Positions 56,638-64,000 of a stretch of 64,000 nt of DNA are shown piece after piece (the first letter of the stretch is position 1; each line of letters begins with the position of its first letter). The translations under genes and the position numbers were made by a program. Source of the stretch: Ophiosphaerella korrae (Eukaryota > Ascomycota > Dothideomycetes > Pleosporales > Phaeosphaeriaceae); assembly GCA_028456385.1 (NCBI GenBank), contig JALNQF010000047.1, positions 1-64,000 of the forward strand, written 5' to 3'. The notes under the pieces were generated by a model, which did no database searches, was not told where the DNA came from, and saw nothing but the letters and a program-made list of their open reading frames with translations.

Positions 56638-59600
56638 TTAAACATACACCTTTCTTAAAGTTTGAATCTGTAGAGGCCCAACAAGCCCGAATATCTCCCA
56701 GTCCGAATCCGTATAGTAGGTAGGATCGTTAGCTCCATAGCCAATACTAGAAACAATGTCGATGTTTGTTTTGACAGCATTGAAAAGTTCCATCTACAAC
56801 GAGGCCCGAAACGTCCACCACAGGATTTCTCGGGTCGATAGCTGGAAGTTGTTTGTCATTGAGCTTCGCTCTGATCGTGTTGAGAACTGGCCCAAAGCTC
56901 AGCAGCGTCGCTGTTGAGTTGTTGTCGATATGTCGAAGCGCGTACGGTATGTACCCACCCCACTGGCGTGTTCTACCCCAGGAATCTGTGTCCAGGGTAC
57001 TAGACTTTCTAACGCACCTACATCAACTGTCATGATGTTGGGTTCCAGTGAAGGGTTGCTGAAAAACGGACCATAGGCTTCAACTGTGAGGTTCCAGAAA
57101 CCCATATCAGTCGTGGCTAAGCGCGATGTGTTGTCCGCAAGAAAGGATATAGTCGAGCTGTCACTCATAGTCAGCGAGGCAGAGGAGTCGTCCGATATCC
57201 ATGCCTCCAACCCTCCCGATTCTGTAAATTTTACAGTCTCCACGTTCGCAGAATTTGCCACCACACTTGCCTTTGGCCTGGGTTCAATCGGAGCCATGAA
57301 AGCTATGATATGCGTTTGATTCAAACGCAAATCAATGGCCATGTTAATTGCGAAGGGGCTTTTCTCAAAACTTACCAATGGGAGCTGAGAGCCTGTCTAA
57401 GCATCTAAAATGTATGTTACGTGATCACTGTTGACCGAAAAGTGACATTGAAGACGCTTTCGGTACCTTGATTGTACAGGTAGACATATTCTGAACTCGA
57501 GTTGATGTTAGTCGTCTAGAAGGTGTAGAGATTGGACGTATTAGAACCAGCACCGATCTGAGCGCGAGCCGGTATTCTAGCTGTGATAAGAGTTTTACTA
57601 GAAAAGTTAGCAGCATTAATTATATGTACTGCATTGGACTTCAAGAGTTTACTTATATTCTTAGAGACCTGCTGCTGTCTGCTAGTCCCGACTGTGATAT
57701 TGGGAGTCTTACCCACAATATATATGGGTAGACTATTTTCAGCAAATATGAGCAAGGCGGCGGAAGCTTCTGGCGTTATTTGTGTCTGATTGTAGATGAC
57801 CAAAAATTTGAACGTAGGACCCTCGGGTGCTAGAACCCTGTCTACGACCACTGCTTGTTCGGATACTAGATCTTCGGGACCTAAGGATTCGAAAGTGTAC
57901 CCTGATACGCGTTAATAAGACATTTAGATAGATTGGTTGCACCGTTTACCATATTTGTTTATCGCCGCATTCGAGTAGATCTCTGTAAACTTGAAAGGAT
58001 TCTCGAGATAGTAGAAAGCAATATCTATTCTAGGCACACCAGATCGCATTACTATACTATTTCTTCCTGAGTACGCCATAAGGTTGTTAAGGTGTCGCCA
58101 TGCTGGCTGTCGCTAATTCCACATTTTTAAGAAAACGAACTAGAAAGGCGTGTAGCCTAGCTACGTGGTTTTGAAGTACTTGCCACTGTAAGCGTATCTA
58201 TAGATAACTATCGTATTTATGCCCGCTGCGTAAGATTGATCAAATAGGTTCTTCAACTTGGTAACCCGAAGCTTGTAGGCTGCACCTGCCACGGCGCCGA
58301 CCTCAGTCGAAATGACGTTTCGGCCCGCCAAGTAAGCGGCGCCGGTGAATTTCCGATACTAATTGATGTCCTCTTCAAATCCCAGTAATTCAAGCTCTAG
58401 CACTTGTACATGAGGTAAAGCTGCAGTCTTACAAGCGTTAGATTCTTCTTCCAATTAGTAAATTGAAGTATGAGATGCGAGATAAATTAATAGATTAGCA
58501 TTACAACACTTACCATGTCGACTGGAAAGTTGTATCCAGGCTGATTAGACAGCTTCGCTCCCTTGGACGTCGCCAATTGGGCGAAATGCCCTACATACTT
58601 TACATAACCTTTACTGAGTATGGTCTTGTAGTCCTGTACGTATAGCCCCCATCTGTTGTGTATGCACCGAGCGTATACGTAATGTTATATGGTGGTAGAT
58701 ACCCGCCCCCTGTATTTGTTGCATGGAACAAAAGAGGTAGATAGGGAGTTACATCGGATCTATGGATCTCTTGAAACTGGGAGAACAGATCAGGTGTCTA
58801 TGGTGAAGCGACTTGCATTTCTATACTATCCTCCTAGGCTTGAACAAGCTTGTTAGCATAAGTAAAAAGACGAGACGGAATCTTCGAGAGGTTCGTAGAA
58901 CAAGCACGAGAAATGTAGCACTTACTATATCCACTAGTTTGTCTTACGAGCGCAGCTATCTCGGCATTAGAAAGGATCTGCTGATCCCAGAAATCGGTTA
59001 CCTTTTTAGCACCGTTGGCGCTCTAGTGATCCACGATCTATGAACTATTGCCTAACGCTGTCGTGATATTTAAGATCGAGATAGCACTTCGCTGGTTCGT
59101 GTAACGCTCGTAGAAGGCGAATAGGACCCAAGTTCTACTACTACTAGGAGCAGTCCACGTTAAGCCGTCATTACTCACGAACTTAGTTGAGTCGACCAAG
59201 GAGTCTTCGTCAAGAGTAGATAGGTAGAAAGGAGGTGAGATGACTGATTCAGAGACGATTTTCCCCGCAACGACGGCTTTGAATTGATTCTGTCCCCACA
59301 TTTCCAGGGGATTCATAAAGCCTGTTACTTGATTGAAGTTAACGTTAGGCTCTGGGGGCTTGCCGGAGAACGTTTTCCCATATTCGACTGTCGTATTTCT
59401 GTACACAAGTTCCTTGGCTAGCCCAGGAGTCTCTATGACTGATGGTACACCGCTTGCCTGGTTTGAGCCCATGGCGAAGTCAAAGGACAATTCCAAGGCA
59501 GCAGCCTTACATAACGCAGCACGAAACAGTTCTTTGAAGGCGTCTGTGCCGAAGCCATATACACTCCAGTCAGTAACCGCCGGGCCTAGACCGTAGTTGT

Positions 59601-59845
59601 AAAACGACAAAAACTCAAGGCCGCCACCTCCTACGGCTGCGATTTCCTGTATATCATTCTGAACCGAGTCTGCAGGGATGGACGCATCGGGTAGCCTATT
59701 GCTATCAACAAAGGCCTTCATATTGAGTGATTACATACCAGTATCGAAACTTGGGACGATATTGCACAGGAGACTCCTGAAACTGACTGATTGCAATCAC
59801 ATGGCACACCGGTGAGAAGTAGGCCAGAAACTGTATAGGCTTCAT
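56638..59845 (-). pseudogene. Broken secreted glycoside hydrolase (GH106/rhamnosidase-like)
   Basis: Remnant of a large fungal secreted glycosidase, about 950 residues when intact. Exon 1 (59739-59845) holds a hydrophobic start (MKPIQFLAYFSPVCHV) and splices to KFRYWLPDASIPADSVQNDI; then GGGGLEFLSFYNYGLG, FDFAMGSNQASGVPS, SKGAKLSNQPGYNFPVDM, AYLAGRNVISTEVGA, GVEHASGVGTYRTRF and, at the end, YTDSDWEIFGLVGPLQI. The nearest family I recall is the GH106/alpha-L-rhamnosidase-like group. Stops interrupt it at 59038-59040, 59023-59025, 58834-58836, 58798-58800 and 58161-58163, all TAG where Trp is expected, with further stops and frameshifts (for example near 58660 and 56900). Not functional. Confidence 0.7.
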
Positions 59846-61231
59846 CGTCCGAATAGGTAGTAGCCTTGTTTATTATGTAACAATGGATTTGTAGGGCTTG
59901 AAATCGTATTTACGTGAATGGTTTCTACTTGAACTCAGAAGATGAATCCGATGAATTGATTCTTGGCTTAACTTTACGGGCTGGGTGGTAATTATATAAT
60001 AACATTAGATTCCTCGGCCCAGTTTACGCTCATGTGTAAACACGGCAAACTACGGATATGCTGGGGTAAATGAGGGGAAGGGCGAGTGCCCCCTCTAAAT
60101 GTGGGGTGGGATTATGAGTAGGGATGCCACTTACCACGTACTGTGTGTGTGTGTGTGTGTGTGTTCAATGATATTACATACGGTATTTGTCCACCCTTAG
60201 ATGGCTTGTCTCTTCTCATGAATTGCTAATGGATAGGCACTTGTGACTTGACACCCTCATCACGATACAACGATGGAAATACGATGTGGCAAGCTTGGTA
60301 CCACGCGCGTTGTTTCGTACTGATAGTCCATGTGTCCATCGATTGATACACCCATAGAGAAATTGTTTTCAGGCACACCAATGTGGCAGCACCGCAAAAG
60401 GGAACGAGCGACACATGGCAAGACATTACTTTTTATGGTATGACTCATGAACACGAGACACCCCTCTGTCCTTTGGGCGATTGTCACACCGAAAAGTCAA
60501 GATCACTTTCGGGGTGGAAGTAGCGAGCTGAGTTTAATATGGATATGGTCTTGCATGCCATCGCGCGAACAGAGACAGGTACATATTGGCTATGTCTCAT
60601 CTGGCTTAGCGTAGTATCTCAGTCGCACCTGCCCGATCTAGATATAGGAATACGACGTACAAGCGTAAGATTGCCCCATGGTCTGACGCTAGTACCTCTT
60701 CATCCTACGACTGTGAGAGAACTGGGATTTAAGGGAAAATGCAGGAATTTATGGCGAAACACTGAAATGTTTGGGGAGATTGAATCGGAAGGCGAACGTA
60801 TCCGTGAGTACATGAACACCTACCCCATCGACGTGTATCCTAGGACGAACCCGGATCCAACTACTCTGGCGATACCAATTACGACTGTATAAACGTCTAT
60901 AAAGAACTACAGTCTTTACAACAGTCTATTCCTAAGAAAAATGCAGCCTTCTGGTTTCTTCCTAGAATATAGCGTCAGCAAGTATCCACAATTTCTAAGC
61001 CCGGCAGTGTCATTTGCAGCGCTAGCGCGACAAAAAATCAATACGCTTCTCAACGTCGCTTTACGCTTATACGCATCTATACGCTATTCGCGATGCGCTT
61101 AAATTCACAAATTCACAAAACTAGCAATGCCCACTACATAGGAAGTTCAGCATCACCAGTGCACTCTTTTTGCTTTGCTTGTCTACTTTTTCTTGATATA
61201 TTGAATAAACTGCGACACTGTCAAGCGCACC
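59846..61231. other. Gene-poor region
   Basis: 1.4 kb. A plus-strand frame at 60539-60892 (117 codons) has no recognised feature. The (TG)n run at 60142-60163 is the only clear element. The stretch just before 61232 must hold the RTA1 promoter. Confidence 0.4.
60142..60163. repeat. (TG)n microsatellite
   Basis: Eleven TG units. Confidence 0.85.
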
Positions 61232-62207
61232 ATGCCTGAATACCATCCCGATATCAACGATCCCCATGTATTCGTCCTCTACCGCTACACGCCGAACCTC
61301 GCCGCGGCCGTTATCTTTATCGTTCTCTTCCTACTCACGACTCTATTCCACACTTTCCAAATCTGGCGGAAGCGAACGTGGTATTTCATCCCACTCATTA
61401 TTGGTGGTATATGTACGGCATCTCCTTACTACCCTACGCTGCCTAATTTCTGCTAACATTAATATTCCTACAGTTGAGTTTGTAGGCTACATTGGCCGCG
61501 CGCAGTCGCACTCTGACCAGTGGAAACTTGGCCCTTATATTATACAATCGCTCCTCCTCCTTATAGCGCCCGCCCTCTTCGCCGCCTCTATCTACATTAT
61601 CCTTGGCCGCATTATTTTAATGACTGACGGCGAACCACGCTCGATTATAAGCCTTAAATGGCTAACTAAGATCTTTGTGACTGGCGATGTTGTCTCATTC
61701 CTGCTACAGGGCGGCGGCGGCGGTATTCAGTCTTCAGGCACAGAGTCCGCTATGAAAACAGGAGAAAAGCTCATTATTGTAGGGCTGTTTGTGCAGCTCG
61801 TCTTCTTTGGCTTCTTCGTCGCCATTGCAGGCCTTTTCCATACGCGGCTGCAGCGCTACGGGCCCGCGTCTATGTCGGTGGATCTAGGCGCGCTGCCGTG
61901 GAAGCGTCACTTACTCGCACTGTACGCGTCGAGCGCGCTTATACTAGTGCGAAGCGTCTTCCGCGTCATTGAGTACCTAATGGGGAATGCGGGGTATCTA
62001 CTCAGGCGCGAGGTCTTCCTGTACGTGTTCGATGCGGTACTGATGCTTGCGGTTATGATTGTCTTCAACTTTGTTCACCCAAGTGAGGTTACAGAGTTGT
62101 ACCAGCAACGGGTAGTGGTGCACAAGGAAGCGCATCCAAAGGATGCAAGAGGCGTCGAGATGCAGCCCAGAAATGGGCGCGAAGTTCCTGGTGGACCGTG
62201 GTCGTAG
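61232..62207 (+). CDS. RTA1-like seven-helix membrane protein
   Basis: Exons 61232-61412 and 61474-62207, intron 61 nt with CTAAC at 61453-61457; 304 residues. RTA1-family proteins are fungal plasma-membrane or ER proteins; members such as Rta1 and Rsb1 give resistance to sterol-acting drugs or move sphingoid bases. Seven hydrophobic segments are visible. The second and third carry family words: GGIFEFVGYIGRA (restored across the splice) and LLLIAPALFAASIYIILGRI; then KWLTKIFVTGDVVSFLLQGG with the conserved D-x-x-S-x-x-x-Q-x-x-G pattern, RSVFRVIEYLMG, and VFDAVLMLAVMIVFNFVHP. The basic tail is cytosolic by family topology. The gene is intact. Confidence 0.92.
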
Positions 62208-62828
62208 GGGCCTGAGTACGGTATGAGAAGAGATGACTTGGTGTTGGTCTATTTCCTTTGTGATTTTCTTTATTTACTGTGGTAATGTAGCATTTTTTTT
62301 TTGTTTCGGTAGATGCCAGATCCCCCCTGTTGGTAGATGCACTTGTAGAGTGCAGCAGCGATGATGGCATGCGAGAGAAGCGAAATCTATCTGCTATACA
62401 CATGTCAGTTTCAGGAAAGTGAGATAGAACCCATGAAGAGGATAATCGTGATATTGGTTTGTTTGGTGCCATTGATATCTTCCGAAGCCTGCTGCTCACC
62501 CTGTGCTGTTTGAGTCGTACCTGCGCCGGCTACTGACGATGGCTCTACATTTAGGTGTATCCACATAACTGGGCCATGTGGAGTTAAAATATTCGCCTTT
62601 GCAGGCATATTCCATGGATGATGGTGGAATTCGCATGAGGAAAGGGTGTTTCATTCAGAAATGCGAGGTCAGTAAGCCCCACCAAGTACTGCGCCACGTC
62701 GGCGGTACGCAAGCCGACCCGGCTGCTCGGGTCTAGATGCTGCATGCCGTAGCTCCGCCGTATTTTCTCGTATAGTTATCAGAAGCGCTCCTTTGTGGCA
62801 AAAGCGTATTACAACTTTTCGCATCAAT
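62208..62828. other. Intergenic region
   Basis: Tail of the RTA1 gene and upstream flank of the transcription-factor gene; a poly-T run lies at 62292-62301. No other supported feature. Confidence 0.4.
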
Positions 62829-64000
62829 ATGTCAGAACCAACACAAACCAGAAGACGGCGGGCACACGCAAAATCACGCAACGGATGTCTGGCATGTAAA
62901 CGCAGGAGGATCAAGGTGCGTTCTGTGGAAAGTTGCAATGTAAAACCACGTCGTCTAATGTATCGCGTAGTGCGATGAAGAGAAGAGCGGCTGTCATTAC
63001 TGTATACGAAGAGAGACGCCTTGTGTGTATTCACATTCGTCTGAAACACGTGCGTCTGCCACTCCGTCCGGACCCCAACAGTTTACGCCTCCTGAGACCA
63101 CTTCTAGTGTGGGTTCACCTGGACGTTCGAATACTTTGCAGACACGGCCCAGGCTATCGGCTCCCAGCAGCATCAGCAACGATGCAAAGCTGGATTCCTT
63201 CACCATGAACGATCTCGTTCTACTGCATCACTGGTCGGTCGTCACCAGCCTTACCATGGTCAATACCCCAGGCGTAGATCACATCTGGCAAACCGTTATG
63301 GTGCAGGTGGGAACTCAAAATCCCTACGTGATGCAGGGCTTATTCAGCCTCACGGCGCTACATCTCGCCTACCTTGACCCGCCCAATAAGCACACTCTGA
63401 TGGTAGCGGCTGCACAATACCACAACAGGGCCCTTCGCGACTTTCAGACCAGAATCTGCAACGTAGACGATCACGACAGCGATGCACTCCTCGCGAGCGC
63501 ATCCATCAACATCTTCTACGTCATCGCCACCTTCGGAAACCTGTGCCATGGCGACGCAAACGAGTCCTCGGCCAGTCGCCGCGCGCGTATCCTGGGTGAG
63601 GAATGGATCGCGTTGATACGAGGCGTCAATCGGCTCCTACAACAGATCCGCGAACGCGTCAGAGTCGGTCCGCTGAGCTCATTGCCAAGCCTCGGAAACT
63701 GGGAGGAACTCGACCCAGACACCGTCACGGTACCTCACGACGCCGAAATGCAGTCTCTCAGATCCATATGGGCAGGTAGCACCGACGCGCCCGTGTACGA
63801 CGAGTCGCTGTACTTGCTGCGTAAGTGCTGGGCTTGGACCACGCAATTTCGCAATTTCCCTGGCCATGTCATGCCACAGCTTGCTTCGCATCCGGATTGG
63901 GGTTACAATCGCAGCTGGAGTGGTCCCTTCATCTGGTTGAGTCTCGCGCCAGATGCCTATTTCTTGCGCCTGCAGCAACGCCAACCTGCTGCGCTCCTTT
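62829..64000 (+). CDS. Zn(II)2Cys6 transcription factor, 3' end cut off
   Basis: Exon 1 62829-62915, intron 62916-62970 (55 nt), exon 2 from 62971 running off the window; at least 372 residues. The binuclear zinc cluster reads CLACKRRRIKCDEEKSGCHY then C, and the sixth Cys lies in RRETPC, with spacing C-x2-C-x6-C-x6-C-x2-C-x6-C. The intron falls inside the cluster, after RRRIK, a common position in fungal factors. A Ser/Thr/Pro linker follows, then a helical region (DLVLLHHWSVVTSLTMVNTP, YVMQGLFSLTALHLAYLD) typical of the fungal regulatory domain in sterol-uptake-control-like (Upc2-type) proteins. It may regulate neighbours beyond the window or the RTA1 gene; this is inference. Confidence 0.9.

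Noticed and set aside
60539..60892. 117-codon plus-strand frame
   Set aside because: No signal, domain or splice support; left as unannotated spacer.

Overview
The window reads as nuclear DNA of a filamentous ascomycete, most likely a Dothideomycete (Pleosporales-like); this is an inference from gene content and style. Evidence: genes split by short introns (mostly 43-130 nt) with GT..CTAAC..AG signals, fungal-only families (Pal1, RTA1, Zn2Cys6, DUF2417, DUF726, DDR48-like), and mitochondrial and nuclear housekeeping genes of eukaryotic type. I saw no rRNA, tRNA or CRISPR. All splice sites were assigned by eye from consensus and reading-frame continuity.

Left block, about 0.2-35.8 kb, is a dense, intact core. 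In order: a conserved TPR-like protein; RPC40 (shared subunit of RNA polymerases I and III) divergent from the complex I 49 kDa subunit; a DDR48-like repeat stress protein with STRE motifs upstream; an EthD-like barrel protein; the RSC4-like tandem bromodomain subunit; a Ca2+/calmodulin-dependent kinase; a small membrane protein; a DUF1294 protein; a GH17 cell-wall glucanase; a TetX-like flavin monooxygenase; Usb1 divergent from Pal1; a few weak genes and a broken secreted-protein gene (23.5-27 kb); DUF2417 divergent from the PP2A methylesterase PPE1; UTP23 (with a GC-AG intron) divergent from a DUF726/Mil1-like lipase-fold protein.

Right block, about 35.8-60 kb, is different: long gene-poor AT-rich stretches, simple repeats, telomere-like G-rich motifs, and a series of broken genes (JmjC-like, F-box/ankyrin, AAA ATPase, flavin monooxygenase, GH106-like glycosidase). 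Several breaks are TAG stops where the family has tryptophan, the change expected from repeat-induced point mutation or similar C-to-T decay. Set among these are apparently intact genes: a small cysteine-rich secreted protein (effector-like), a single-pass cell-surface protein, a multi-pass membrane protein, a cytochrome P450 and an A/B-barrel protein. The P450, the barrel protein and the broken Baeyer-Villiger-type monooxygenase look like the remains of a small secondary-metabolism cluster.

The right edge (61-64 kb) returns to intact genes: an RTA1-type membrane protein and a Zn2Cys6 transcription factor cut off by the window end.
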